Shown piece after piece: positions 44,740-56,389 of a stretch of DNA of 64,000 nt; position 1 is the first letter of the stretch, and every line of letters begins with the position of its first letter. Below the pieces are notes generated by a model that saw only the letters and a list, made by a program, of their open reading frames with translations, made no database searches and had not been told where the DNA came from. The DNA is from Moniliella sp. 'wahieum'. Taxonomy: Eukaryota > Basidiomycota > Moniliellomycetes > Moniliellales > Moniliellaceae. The stretch spans positions 1-64,000 of the forward strand of contig RSEE01000037.1 in NCBI GenBank assembly GCA_003971905.1, given 5' to 3'. Both the position numbers and the translations under genes were made by a program.

Positions 44740-47700
44740 GTCCCGCGCGGGTCCTAGGACGGATGTCAACACCCCCGCTGACCGGAGGCCCAGTCATGTG
44801 GACTGGATCCATCTCCTCGACGCGGAGTTGAGCAAATGGCTTGTCAGGGCGGGACGGCCGAGAGGCTTGGTGAGGACGTCCGCTGGGTTCCTTTCGCCGG
44901 GGATGTGTACAATGGCCTCGCCCGAGTCCACGTGTTGCCGTACATTGTGGTACCGGATCTTCAGCTCTCGGAGCTTGCCGGTGCTGCCAAATTTGTGGGC
45001 GAGATCGCGACAGACTTATTGTCGCATACCAATGAATGGGTGTACCCCTCGCGATGGCCCCAAGCTCGATCATGATGTTCTTGACATAGTTGGCGTCAAC
45101 CAGTCCATCATATCCTGCCGTATATTCGGCGGCTGCGGTACTGGTAACGCTCTTCGGCTGAAGAATGGATCGCCACGACACCGGCACACCGTACACCATC
45201 AGTTACATCCAGATGTGGAGCGTGCCTGGATGGGATCTCCCGCCAAGTCGGAATCTGTATACAGCGCAATGGCCGGTGCATCTGATGTTGGGGTCAACCT
45301 CAGGCCCTTTCCTCGAGTATGGTACAGGTAGCGAAGGAAGTCATCGACTGCTTGATGATGCTGCTGCGATGGGTCGGCAGCGGCTCTGCTGAGGGCCGTG
45401 ATAGCGAAGAGGGAGTCAGGCCGGCCCATTCGTGCAGCCCACAGTCCCGATCCGATCTTCCCCTGATATGCCTTGCGCAAGGCTGGGAGGGATGGGGGTT
45501 CAGGGTCGGCACGGGGCGGTATCATCCGTACGGGATGTGGGAGAGTCCGGATCCACGGGGCTTTGATGTGGTGCTTTGCCACCACTTCCTCGATGAACTT
45601 TGGTTGGCTCAGGTACAGCTCCCCACCGATCCGATCGTATTGGCATCCCAGGTGGTAGTGAAGGGGACCGTTACCACGAACATCAATGTGTGTGTTTATC
45701 TCGGCCATAAACTCCTCGTACTTTTGGTGTGACTTGCATGCGAGGAGCAGATCGTCGGTGTGGACCGCCAGGAGGATCTGCTCACCCGGTGGTGCAGCGC
45801 GCACGAACAAGCAGGGCTCGGTCAAGCTTTGCGTGAAGCCGAGCTTGTCACGCAGCAGGTTCCGGATGTATCGTGCCCAGTTTGCTCCGCTCTGATGTAG
45901 CCCGTATAGACTCTTCTTGAGACGCCACACGCGACCACCCGCTTCGGGGAAGTAGGGGGGTGGGCGGATGTAGACTGCTTCTTCGAGGGGGGCGTTCAGG
46001 TACGCTGCATTGACGTCCGCCGAGAAGAGGCCAAACTTATACTTCTCGGCCAGCACGACGAGGGTCAGGATGGCAGGTGTGCGCACCGATGGTGCGAACG
46101 TCTGGCCCCAAGTCTCGGCCGATTGTTGGTGTCCGCCCGCGACAAAGCGCGCGCGGTGGCGCAGGAACCGGCCCTCGGCGTCCGTCTTTGTGGTGATGCG
46201 CCATAGTCCTATGAGGATTTGTGCACCCGGTGGTGGGTACGTAGCCTCGTAGGTGCCGTATCGCGCGAGTGTGGCCACCTCGTCGGCCATAGCCTGCTTG
46301 ACCATGGCAAAGGAGGGGTGAGTCTCGAGACCCTTGAGCGTCTTGGGAGCGAGGGGTACGCCATCCTTGGTGAGCTGAACCGTGTCCGGGTGGATGGGTG
46401 CGCTGAGAGCAGTCATGGCGGCGTATTCGGGAGGTTGAACTGTGTCGGCAAACGGGGGGGCGGATGTGTCAGGTAGGGGGCGGGCGATGCCGATCTCTGG
46501 TGCGGCGCAGTGGGGCGTGGCGGCTGCAGCACGAGCATGGTAGGTCGTGTCGGTGGGGTCGTCAGCGATTGGGAGTGTGTGCAGGTCGAGGGAGGTGCGG
46601 GTGGTGCGCTGGCGGAGGGGGTAGCGGCGCGGAGGGGGGGTGGTGGTGGGAGCGGGTGTCTGGGGTGTGGCGGCGGTTCGGGGCATGGGTGCTGCCGCGG
46701 CTGGCGGAGTAGGGTTAGCGTCTTTTTCACTGTCGATTTTAATTTGAGGTGATTTGGAGATGTCGGGTGGGAAGTGGTCGGGGTGGAGATGGGGGTAGAT
46801 GGCGTTGCCCCATTTGTACGGTTTCGACCAGCGGTAGGTGAAGGTACCCAGGGATGGTTGGTATGTGGCGAAGAGCCATCCCTTTGATCCGCGCTGATGG
46901 TGGTATCCTACCAGCATACCTTCCTCTGCCCGCGCGCTGAGCTTGTGCTCGCGGCGTGACTCGGGCAGATGGAGGTATGCAACGCGGCCAAAGGGTTGCA
47001 TCGGTAACGAGTATGCGTGGCCTTTGTATCGCTCAAATCGCGATTTGTTGTCTTCCCCGGATGTTTTGAGTGGCATTTGGTTTTGGGTGAAGCACGCAGC
47101 GTGGAGGCTGTGTTCCCACCAGTCCGACGTCGGAAGACCTGTACCCAAGAGCAACTGCCTTGCACGAGTCGTTATGGTTCGGATGGCACGCTCAGCCACA
47201 CCGTTGCTAGCACTCTGCCCCGGGATTGTCCGTTCTGACGTGATGCCTTGCTCGTCCAGAAAAGGTTGCAGTGCGCTTGTCAATTCGGGGGCGTTGTCCG
47301 TGCGCAAAGTCCGCAGCAGTCTGTCCGGGCCGTAGCGTTGCTCCCGCAATATGAGGTTCCGCAGTTCCTTCGTTGCAGCGCCCTTTGTCGGGATCGCTGT
47401 GGTGAAGACGTACCGCGTGAAGTCATCAACGGCGACGAGGGCGTATCCGTGCCCCATGCCGGTTACCCGGGGGAGGTCTACTACGTCGACGTGGAGGACC
47501 TCGAAAGGTCTTTTGGATCGGAGGCGGTCCCGGCTCGGATGGGGCGATGCTGTCGCTAGTGCCACCGCGCATGTTGGGCAATCCCACTCTGAACGACAGA
47601 GGGAGATATGCTTGGCTGTGACGCGGAGGCCTGCGGTTTCCGATCGTGTAAGCCAGGGGAGGAGGTCGATGGCTGCGTGGTTCCAGCGTTTGTGGGCTTT

Positions 47701-48186
47701 AGAGACGTGGTCCAGGGCCAGGGATGCTGCGAGGGAGTTTGGGGTTGAGGGTGGGTCGGCCGGTTTGATCGGTTTGGTCGCCATGGCCCGCAGGGGTGTG
47801 GGTGGCGTTCGCGGGTTGTGTAAGATCGTGAATTGATAGTCACTGCCGGTTACTTTTCGTAGGGTGGATCCTGGGTTACCAAGCCAGATACCCTTCTGGT
47901 GTGGGGCGAAGTATGATGCGATTCCGGTGTTCGACAGGTGTGCTACACTGACGAGATTTCGGCTGAAACGGGGCATGTATAGGCTGTTGGGGAGTTTTAT
48001 CTCCATTTGGTGTCCTCCTAAGCATCGGATACGGATTGTGGCCGTGCCTCGTCCTTCCGCCTTTACATGTGTCCCGTTAGCAACCTCTATCTCGTCGTCG
48101 CAAGGGGTCATGGATGTGAAGACGGATTTGTCTTTCCAAATGGATGGGAATGCCCCACTGTCATATAATGCCCGGATGATTCGCAT
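44740..48186 (-). CDS. Copia pol: protease, integrase, reverse transcriptase, RNase H
   Basis: Landmarks from the N-terminal side: protease-like ALYDSGAFPSIW (D-S-G); integrase with HxxxH-CxxC spacing (WDCPTCAVAL) and the core HVDVVDLPRVTGMGHGYALV, VAERAIRTITTRARQLL; reverse transcriptase with LKKSLYGLHQSGANW and the catalytic LAVHTDDLLLACK (the copia V-DD motif); RNase H with ALYTDSDLAGDP and TAAAEYTAGYD. The order integrase before reverse transcriptase defines Ty1/copia. One open frame of 995 codons covers most of it, far longer than any uninterrupted host frame in the window. The RNase H end is broken. Confidence 0.88.
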
Positions 48187-48201
48187 TTCGCCCCCGAGTT
48201 C

Positions 48202-49448
48202 CTAGTAGTCAGCTGTGCCCGCATCAACGTCAATCACTTCAGACTCGGGAGAGCTCGCTCTCTGAGCGACGTGAGCGTTGGCTCGGCCTGGGTTGCGCGG
48301 AGGGACAACAGGTTTATTAGACGTCGCGCTGCGCCAGGGTTGGTTGGTGCGGTCTTGCCCCTTGGTCTTTGTGTCCGCGAGGTTGTCGTCGCCGGCTTTG
48401 CCCCCGCTGGAGTTTTTTCCCCCGCTGGTGGGTCGTCCCCCGCTGTCGGGTCGAGTCCAAGGCGTTCCTCCGTTGACCGGCTTGCCTCCGTTTCTCTTCC
48501 TTTCTCCACCGGGATACGTGGCGGCTGGTATGTCCATCACGGCCTGCCGTAACTTGTCTAGACTCGAGCGCTCTTCACGCTGGCGAATGCTCATGTCGCG
48601 TAAGCCGAGTAGGATCCCAGTGCGTTCCTGCTCTTCCGTAAGTGGGATGCCCGCTCGCGTCAGGCTTGCACTGATCTCTTCCATGTAGTCGAGGTAGTCT
48701 CGACCCGATCGGTTTCCTTGGTCGGCCGAAAAGTAGCGAATGAGTAGAGGCCCTCTGTTTGCGGTAGGCGTATATCCATACCGCTGACGCAGCATGTTCA
48801 GCGTGTCCTGGGTGCATGATATTTCGTGGTGGGTGCGGATCGTCCGGAAGAGGGTTGACGGCATGGCTTCCCTAAGAAGGTTGTGCAAGCGTCTGTCGAG
48901 GTCCTCGGTGAAGTAGCGGGAGCTGCGACCATTCTGGACGACGTCGCTTGCGTGGGGGGGCATCTGTTATCGCGAAGAGAAATTCGTCTTCCCAAGCGCT
49001 GTAGGCGGACGGGTCTTTGTTCAGATCAGGCCACTTGATATTCTTGGTGGGAGACTCGCGTAGTGATCTGTAAAGGTCGTACTCGGGTCGCGAGGCTGCG
49101 CCTGTAGGTGCCCCCAAAGTTGCGTTGGGTTGAGTTTCCATTTGGTGGATGTTTTGCACCACAAAATTCGTAGCCCGTCGAACCCAGTTTGTCGTGATAG
49201 ACGTAGGTTCGTCCTTCCATCCAAGCCACTCGGCTCTGTCGTGTATAGCTCTGTTGATCTTCTCTTTAACGACATCGATGTCGTTCGTCTTCTTGAACCA
49301 CAGGTGCGCTTCGGCGCAAAGCATCATGAGTTCCTCGTTGTCGGTGCCAATCGGTGGCGGATCGCGACCGGTTGGTGTCCAGTAATCGCGCTTGTTCACC
49401 ATTGTGGTGTCGCTGACCGAGAGATCGGTGTTAGCGTTGGCGCCCATG
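48202..49448 (-). CDS. Copia gag region
   Basis: The frame read from about MGANANTDLSVSDTTMVNKR upstream of pol has copia gag features: KRDYWTPTGRD, LWFKKTNDIDVVKEKINRAI, and a UBN2-like part LNMLRQRYGY with GLRDMSIRQREER. The C-terminal end is basic and Gly-rich (GGKPVNGG, GGRPTSGGKNSSGGK) instead of a zinc knuckle. Two frames share the region, so it is probably broken about once. Open frame upstream of 49448 continues into the LTR and is not considered coding. Confidence 0.7.
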
Positions 49449-49501
49449 GTTGTGGGTGTAGTTTTGGCCAGCTCAGGGATGAGCAGATAAGGATGTAACT
49501 C

Positions 49502-49874
49502 TGTTGGCCTAGGGACCGGACGGGCAGAAGGATGAGGAGAAGGTGATGGATTGGAGCCAGAGTTGGGTCTGGGTACAGAGGCATCTATATAGGAGGCTGG
49601 ACTAGGCACAGGGACAGTGAGTCACACAGGAGAGAGTGCAGGGCACAGGGACAGTGACACGCAGGGACGTCAGCGTGGAAGCCGATGGAACCGAGGCGAA
49701 CCTGGTCTACCGACTGGGAGCCAGAGGATCACAGTCAACACCCCCGCTGGCCAGGGAACCCGGAGACATCGGTTGTGGGATGAGCTCCTGCCAGTGGATG
49801 TAGAGAGGGGAGGACTTGAGTGGCAACCGGGACGAATGGCCTGGAGTTGTGCATGGCCACACGACTGGCCTACA
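49502..49874 (-). repeat. 5' LTR of the copia element
   Basis: This 373-bp terminal repeat, the promoter side of the minus-strand element, is followed on the right by the GAGGC target duplication (49875-49879). Confidence 0.93.
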
Positions 49875-51072
49875 GAGGCTTGGCCTGTTCGTTCGCACGG
49901 CGTTGCCCGAGACGCTCGACAGGGCCTGCCCGCTCAACCAGGCTAATCTGCTCGGAGAACTGAGCCTCAGATCGAACCCAGGCCCCACCATCGCACTGGG
50001 CGCCCCAGCAGAGGAAAAACCCACAGTGAGAAAATCGCAGTGGGGACGGCACAGCACACAAAGATCACATGCGGCACACCGAGTCATACATACAGTTGGG
50101 AGCAAACAACGGCGCCGTAGCGCCGTAGCCGGCTTGAATTCAAGCTTCAAGTTGAAGCTTCACATGCAACAAGCGCGTAAGCCCGCTATAGCAAGTGGCG
50201 CCGTCCCTCGTCACACGACCCTTGTTTGGTCGCTGATCGATCCTGTTGCCTACCAGCAAGACCTAAAGGCCTAACTCCGACCCATTCCGCGTCATGTCCA
50301 TGACACATTTGCCACACGCTTGCCCGTCCACCCATGCGGACGGGGCGGACTTGCTTTTTTGGAACTTTAATCCTCTCAGTCAGTCGCCTCAAACGATGCA
50401 ATGATGGTGCGGTAGGGTTAATCTTAGGATACACACGACATGGGACTGCCGCTATATAGTCCACCACGTCCACATGGCACTCTGCAGTCTCTCTCTCGTC
50501 TCGAAGCTCGATCTCTTGTTGTTCCGCCATCGCCGCTGGTGCCTGCGGGGCAGATCATTGGTGGACCAGACGGTGTGGGGGAAGGGGAAGACGATGAACA
50601 AAAAGAGTATAGACGTGCAGTCTGTATCCGCATCTACCAGTGCACACGTTTTCATCATTGTTCATGGGCAATCGTCGACACCATGGACTGAAGAGAAGAC
50701 TGACCAACATCGCGCGGACCATCTACTCATCGGCGGTCAGTCAACCGTCTCGACGCAACAACTCAAGCCTTTGCAAGACGTCAAAGTGGGGTAAACCGGA
50801 ATGGCCAGCCATGAAAGGAGTGCAAACGGCGGCAAAAAAAGAGCATAAGTACACACACCCTCAGAGAAGTGGATCCGAACGACCACAAGTGATACTATAC
50901 ACGTTTTGTGGAAGATGGCTTCAAGCTTCAAACCTGGGTAAAGAATCAGTGCCCTCGTTTGCCTCGTATCCCACTCCTTGGTTGTCTCGTTGGGTCCTGG
51001 GCTGTATGCCACAGTGCGTCTTCCCCCTTCTGCATCACTCCCAGTCGGTTGCCATGGGCACCTCAAAAGAAT

Positions 51073-51132
51073 GTGTGACGAGTACTGCGCTCGTGTGACG
51101 AATACTGCGCTCGTGTGACGAGTACTGCGCTC
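51073..51132 (+). repeat. 20-bp tandem repeat, three copies
   Basis: Three consecutive copies of GTGTGACGAGTACTGCGCTC, with one substitution in the middle copy. Each unit contains AGTACT and GCGC palindromic cores. Confidence 0.9.
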
Positions 51133-51455
51133 CTAGATACTCGACACCTACTATAATAGAAGAATACAATCCAACAAGACCCAACAGCGTCTCCCCGAGG
51201 ATAAAGTCCACTCCACACAACCTCAATGGCGCAACAATGAACCAAAACATGGGAGAGAATATGTATGTAGTACGATCAGATATGGTATGAGATTCCATGC
51301 AGTGTACCCGAAGAGAGTGCGGGTACAAGAACGGTAAGTTGTATGTTGCCAGCACGAACTGCCACAAGTGTCAAATGGGGCGAGGGAACGTTCGGGGCAA
51401 AAGAGAGTGATGAGGAAAAAGAGCCAAGAGAAACCAGAAACGAGAAATGAGAAAC

Positions 51456-51513
51456 GAGAAAGAGAAAGAGAAAAGAAAGAGAAAAGAGAAAAGAGAAAAG
51501 AGAAAGAGAAAAG
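51456..51513 (+). repeat. Pure polypurine tract, GAAA/GAAAA-rich
   Basis: Fifty-eight consecutive purines built of GAGAAA and GAAAAG words form the core of a longer near-pure purine strand (51402-51535). It is a candidate for triplex (H-DNA) formation. Confidence 0.9.
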
Positions 51514-51649
51514 CGAACAAAACAAAAAGACACAGAGAGTACTGTATCCAGACGGTTGCAATGGATGAGCGAGGTCGATGAGGGGATCAGGACCACTCTG
51601 AACCTGTACCATCCCAAACACCTCCCCCAACGTGCGGGACGAGGTATGT

Positions 51650-53910
51650 TCAGCCTCGAGAAGGGCACGCTCGGGGGGTACAGGTCCCACTCCAATCGCG
51701 GTACCAGGGGCAGGTCTCTGCCCTGGTCCTGCTCCCCTGGCACGGGCGGGAGCGAGGGCCAAAGGAGAAGGCAGAAGGTCGGCGGAGCCACCAAGCGTGT
51801 TTCATGGGACGATAAGCTGGTAGGCAGTGAGGTGGAGAGATGAGTCTTGTCGTCGCTGTACCCACATTCTCCGTAGAGGGGGAGAGTCCTTCGGTCCAAC
51901 TGGATACGGTGGCTTGGTGAGGTCCGGACAGGGGGCTTTGTCTGGCGTCAATTGGGCCGCTTGGGAAGCTTGGCCCGCAGCGTAGAAATGGGCATCGGTT
52001 CCGATCGTTCGGGCTGAAGTGAAGCACGAGATGGGACCACGATGACGCTGCTCCGTTCAAGTCCGTAGAATTGGTGCTGGCTTGGCTCACTTGGCTCGCT
52101 TGGCCTGCTTGGCCCACCAAGGTGGGAGCAGCTTGGTGCATGATCCAGGGAGTAGGGGAAGGAGCAGGCGGGGCTGCCGGGGACACAGCAAGAGAGGGGG
52201 CTTTGTTCCGTCGATCCCGATCCGTGTTGCGAGGCGGAGGGAGCAAGAAGCTGGGCAGGCCCATCGGAGGAGCGACAAGCAAAGGGAAAGACAGTGAGGC
52301 ATCACTGGGAAGCGAAAGTACAGGCGAGAGCGATACCGATATTGAGGACAGGTCCGACGCTGTCACGTAGCTCCCACAGGGCGACGCCGACCTGGAGGCA
52401 GGGAGGGACAAGTTGGGACTGAGACTGAGGTGGGAAGCAGGCGTCGTACCTAGCTCCTGCGGCGAAACCATACAGGGCGAAGGGGAACGCAGTGGGCTCG
52501 AGGGACGTGCCACATTGGCAGGCGGCGGCAGCAGTCCTTCTGTTGGCTGTGGGTGAGGAGGGAGCGCATGCGACAGCGGTGCATCCAGCTGTAGTCGACC
52601 AAAGCCTTTGCTATCCGTGGGGGAGATGGTTTCTTCCCCCCCCCAATGCAGCTGGGATAGGGCCTGGTTCCGGGCCAAGGGCGGGACATGGTCCATAACA
52701 TGTTGGTCGCCAACGGGGGTGGCTTACAGGGAGCAAATGGAGCCGCCGTGTCGCGTGGTGACGGCAACTGGGTCCACTACTACCCTTCTTGTCCTTCGCG
52801 GGCGCATCCTGCTGAAGTGCTTTCATCTTCTCCATGTGCTCTCCTTCCAGTTGAGCCACGACCGAGTCACGCCCACTGATCTTGGCCTGACGAAGCCGAC
52901 GACTCTCCATGCGCGCCAATTTGATTTTGCCCTCGTCGACAGAGCTGCGTCCACACTTGCGCAAAACTGGTTGGCATTCTCGAGGATCAGCGGTTATGCG
53001 ATTCGCGTCTGGACTTTTTGGTCCGCTGTTTCTTGCTGCTGTCCTTGGGATTGGTATGCGAAGGCCCGGCATCAGCATTGGCAGTATCGACGGCTCTTCG
53101 GACCGTTTTTTAGGCTGAAACTTCCAATTGGGATAAAGCTGCTGGTGTTGTTGCTGCTTCTCCTTGGCCAGGGTGTGCCACTGTCGCTTCTCAGGCAAGC
53201 TGAGCTGGTGCCAAACAATGCCGGCGAAATGGGCAATGTTTTGCATCTGGTTCCCCAGCACATCCCTTTCCATCCGAATCAACCAGGAACGAAAGAGGAT
53301 AAACGCATTGGGCGGCCGCTTGATTGGCCCGGATCCATCTTGCGCCCGTGGGAGCGCTTGGGAGGGTGGTCCGACGGATCGAGAGGGACAAGGTCCATGC
53401 CTTGCGGGTCAGGCGTCAGGGAGCGCGGCCGCACTTGCTCCACGTCAAGAGAGGCACTAGCTGTATCCAGATGCCACGGAAAAAAGGGCATCGCCACAGT
53501 CCAACACAGGTCAGCTTGACCATACTTTTCTCACGGACACCGAATTGGATAGTCCCACTCACACGAAGGAGAAGTTTGTCGGCGAGACTGGTTGGGCAGC
53601 TGCAGAACTTCCGATCCAGATTTCGAGGTCTGGAAAACGCAAGAGACAGAGACGGAGGTGAGCGTTTTGTTCGCGGATGTGACAGAAAAAGGAGAGGGGA
53701 AAGCGGAAGAAGGTGATCTGGAGGAGGAAAGACAAACCTGTTGCTGGGCCAAGGGGCTGCGCCCGCTGGAGCGTCTGCGTTCCAAGGCGAGGCGCTGTGC
53801 CGCCTCGAACGCTTCGCCCTGATCGGGGGTGGGCGGGGTGCAGAAGAAGTTGGGCAGGGAGCAGCCGAGGGCATGGTGGAGGACATGAGCTGGAGCAGGT
53901 GCGGGTCCAT
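51650..53910 (-). CDS. HMG-box (MATA_HMG type) transcription factor
   Basis: The DNA-binding domain is at about 53105-53330: IKRPPNAFILFRSWLI, then FAGIVWHQLSLPEKRQW, then KEKQQQHQQLYPNWKF. The PPNAFILFR start and LYPxxKF end mark the sequence-specific MATA/pheromone-response HMG class, as in fungal mating-type and Prf1/Rop1-like regulators. The N-terminal exon probably starts at 53910 (MDPHLLQLMSSTM) and includes GEAFEAAQRLALERRR; at least two introns precede the box exon (MAMPFFPWHLDTASASLDVE). The roughly 400 residues after the box are Ser/Pro-rich and disordered, ending at 51650. Single-base slips occur around the box. A sexual or stress regulator is likely by family; targets cannot be read. 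Confidence 0.75.
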
Positions 53911-54496
53911 TGCGTCCAGCGGCTGGTCCAGCAGGCGGGGTTTGCGTCGGGGGGGCTGGCCATGAGAAGGGGGTGGGGATGGGGGTGGGAGGGGAGATGG
54001 GGCGAGAAGGGGGGCAATGCGATCGGAGCGAGGGGGGAACAAAGGCTGTGGGGGGCATATATATATATATATATATCGCCGCAGCAGCAGCATCTGTGTG
54101 TGTGGGTCAGACTACAGCATACTCCGGGTCGGGCCGTCCGAAGAGGACACGCAAGCCGAGGTGGAGGGCCAGCGAAGGGATGGATGGGGAGGGGCGTGTG
54201 CGAAGGCAGCCAGCACAGGCCCAGCAGGGCCACCGCCAGCAAGAAGGGGTTCCTGAAGGGGGTTCCGTCGGCGTGTGCGCGGCGGGAGCGGGAGGCAGGC
54301 CCAGGCGCACCGGCCGAAGCGGCGCCCCAGGCGGGGCTCCCGCGAGGCAGGTGTGACGTCATATAGTGTATGCCAGATTACATAACCAGTGTTCCTACAA
54401 ACGAAGCAAAAAAAAACGGGCTATTGCGCAACTCGAACTGCGGGGTGGATGGCTGCGATGGATGAACATGTCGATGTAGTAGGGTAAATGCCCCCA
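53911..54496. other. HMG gene promoter and PAAF1 3' region
   Basis: This holds a perfect (AT)n run at 54058-54077 in an otherwise GC-rich setting, and a perfect CRE octamer TGACGTCA at 54354-54361. Open frames over it are low-complexity and not supported as genes. Confidence 0.5.
54058..54077 (+). repeat. AT dinucleotide repeat upstream of the HMG gene
   Basis: About ten AT units lie roughly 150 bp upstream of the proposed HMG start. On the minus strand it can act as a TATA-like, easily melted promoter element. Confidence 0.75.
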
Positions 54497-56178
54497 CTAG
54501 TACCGCCGGATGGCCCCCTCGGCGCCGGCGACGACGGTGTGGCCGGTGGCGTCGATGCGCACCTTGGTGGCCCGCAGCGTGTCCCAGCCAGCCAGCTCTT
54601 CCAGCACCTCCCCCCCCCCCTTCCGCTTGGAAGCCGCGCGCGGTGGGGCAGGCCATCGGCCGACGACGCCAGGTACTCGTCCCCGTCGAGCGCTTGGATG
54701 TCCGTCACCTCGGCGGTCGAGCGTTCCCATGCCGCCACCACGTCGCATGCGTCGCCCTTCTCGCCCGTCGGGCCTTCGGACGTGCTCAGCATACGCGGGT
54801 CCAGCAGCGAAAAGATGCCCTTGGAGCTCCCTGTCAGCAACCGCCCCCCCCATCCACGCCACGCTGACCAAACTGCCCGTCGCACGTCGCTGCCCCGACC
54901 ACCGCACCGCCGCCGACGGCGCTGGGTCCCAGCTGGCAGGAGGGAACTGGCTCAGCGCAGGTACGTAGCTCTCTCCGGACAACGAGGCTGCTGCCCCTCG
55001 GATGGAGAGAAGAAGCAGAAGCGGAAGCGGAAGCAGAAGCAGAAGCAGGGGCAGAGGCGGAGGCGGGTAGGCGCACGTCGACCAACTGCACTGCTCCGGA
55101 CGCCAGGGCAACCGCTACCACGTTACCTTCTGCCGGGGATAGAGCGAGGGCATTGGCCGAGCTAAAGCGTGGCATGGCGTAGGAGCTGAGTTGCTTGCCC
55201 TGCCCCACATCCCACAGACGTACCGTCCCATCTGCCCCACCCGTCACGACGTGTCTCCCTCGCCCGATAATCTCGCTGGCCAGGACGGCGCGTTTGTGTC
55301 CCCACAATGTCCGCGGGTTGGCATTTCCCGCGCTGAGAAGATCCGGACCGACATGTCCGAGCTGGTGTAAGGATTACTGGGAACGAACAAAGGTCAGACC
55401 TGCTGTTCCTATGCACGGGGGAGAAGATCGGGGGGGAGAAAAGCGATGCCTACCTTCTCCACTAGGGAAAAACTTGGCAGATCGAAGGTCGCCCACATGG
55501 CCAGTGAGGGACAACGTTTCCTTGGCCGCGCGCTCCGCATCCAACTGAGCCATACGACGCTGAGCTCGCTGCTCCAACTCGGACGTAGCTGGCTCTTGCT
55601 GTGCGCTTCTTCTGCGCGGCGGCAGAATGCCCGGTAGCGTCCCCACTTGCAGCGCGCCATCGTCGCCCCTGCCACATACAGACCATTGGTCGGACTCACA
55701 TCAAACGCCTGGATGCCTGCGGGCGAGGCCAGCTTGCCAGAGGAAAGGTGCCGCGTATGCAGCGGGAACCGAATATGGATGCTCGGCTGGCGGATTTGGT
55801 CTTGGCGCGCATAAATCGAGTGCAGTCCCAGTCCCACCTCCGATCGCGGCGCAGGGTCTTGCCCACCACCGTCACCCTTATCCCTGTCTGTAGATAGAGA
55901 TAGTACGCACGTCAGTAGTGGTCCGCGTCGTAGGGTGGAATACGGGCGGTACGCACGCTGCTGGGCTCAGAGATGGTGAGGGCAGATGTGTCGGGGTCAA
56001 TGCGCGGCGGGCCCTGGGCGCTGTGCTGGACAGAGAGGCGGGCATGCAGCGAGGCATCGGGTGCGTTCGATGCGTAGACCGACAGCCACGTCTTCTCTCC
56101 TCCGCCCGCCAGCTGCGACGTCGCGCACGACGTCCGGGTAGTGGGCTGGTGGATGGAGATGTAAGGCACGCTGGCCAT
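54497..56178 (-). CDS. RPN14: WD40 proteasome assembly chaperone, PAAF1/Rpn14
   Basis: In known systems this beta-propeller binds the Rpt ATPases and assists 19S proteasome base assembly. The start MASVPYISIHQPTT (56178) opens the usual N-terminal domain. Then come GIQAFDVSPTNGLYVAG, LTGHVGDLRSAKFFPSGE, a GHKRAVLASEIIGRGR repeat and the strongest blade GGADGTVRLWDVGQGKQL. The propeller ends with AGAEGAIRRY at 54497, matching the RRY ending of PAAF1. Introns fit 55888-55956 (69 bp) and 55378-55453 (76 bp), both GT-AG. A Ser-Ala alternating run near 55010-55060 interrupts one blade. A few single-base slips are present. The symbol follows yeast and is an orthology inference. Confidence 0.8.
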
Positions 56179-56389
56179 GGCGGGGGGCGTGGTGGGTGTG
56201 GGGGGGGGGAAGGGGGGGGGTGGCAAGTCGAAGCTCGACGGAGCTGGCCAGTATAATGTGCCGGCTAAATTTCAGCTGCAGTCGTGCCGTCGAAGGCTGT
56301 CGACCGCCCGGTGGCTCAACTCGACCAGTGTGGAGACTCACCACTCTGACTCAGGAACCACCACTCTCCACTCTCCACTCCGCCTCCAC
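56179..56389. promoter_or_regulatory. Short divergent promoter between RPN14 and BET4
   Basis: Only 211 bp separate the two start codons. It contains two G-runs (G10 and G9 near 56199-56219) on the plus strand and no TATA box. Confidence 0.5.

Larger units (their letters stand above)
43456..49874 (-). mobile_element. Ty1/copia LTR retrotransposon, near-complete
   Basis: The element is 6,419 bp on the minus strand with LTRs of 374 bp (43456-43829) and 373 bp (49502-49874). They start TGTT(T)GGCC and end GGCCTACA. The 5-bp target duplication GAGGC flanks it (43451-43455 and 49875-49879). The internal order gag, protease, integrase, reverse transcriptase, RNase H is the copia order. The LTRs differ only by a few single-base length changes, so the insertion is very recent. 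The pol frame is long and open over most of its length; about two breaks are seen overall. Between the RNase H end and the 3' LTR is a noncoding part with four 20-bp tandem units (44416-44495, TGCCGATTGTGGCGGTAGTA). Confidence 0.95.
49875..51649. other. Intergenic region with repeats, no gene seen
   Basis: This is flanking DNA to the right of the copia insertion. It holds an inverted-repeat cluster at 50133-50160 (CTTGAATTCAAG, then arms AAGCTTCAA and TTGAAGCTT separated by one G), a 20-bp tandem array at 51073-51132 and a purine tract near 51402-51535. Open frames across it are composition artefacts. It must contain the 3' region of the HMG gene. Confidence 0.5.

Noticed and set aside
49930-50010. 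Possible tRNA or SINE on the minus strand (GGGTTCGATCTG)
   Set aside because: The B box lacks its final CC, and no acceptor stem or A box fits. It is probably chance similarity next to the copia insertion.
51276-51899. 207-codon minus-strand open frame with many Phe/Leu/Ser residues
   Set aside because: It is the complement of the polypurine tract. The hydrophobic run is a composition artefact with no domain.
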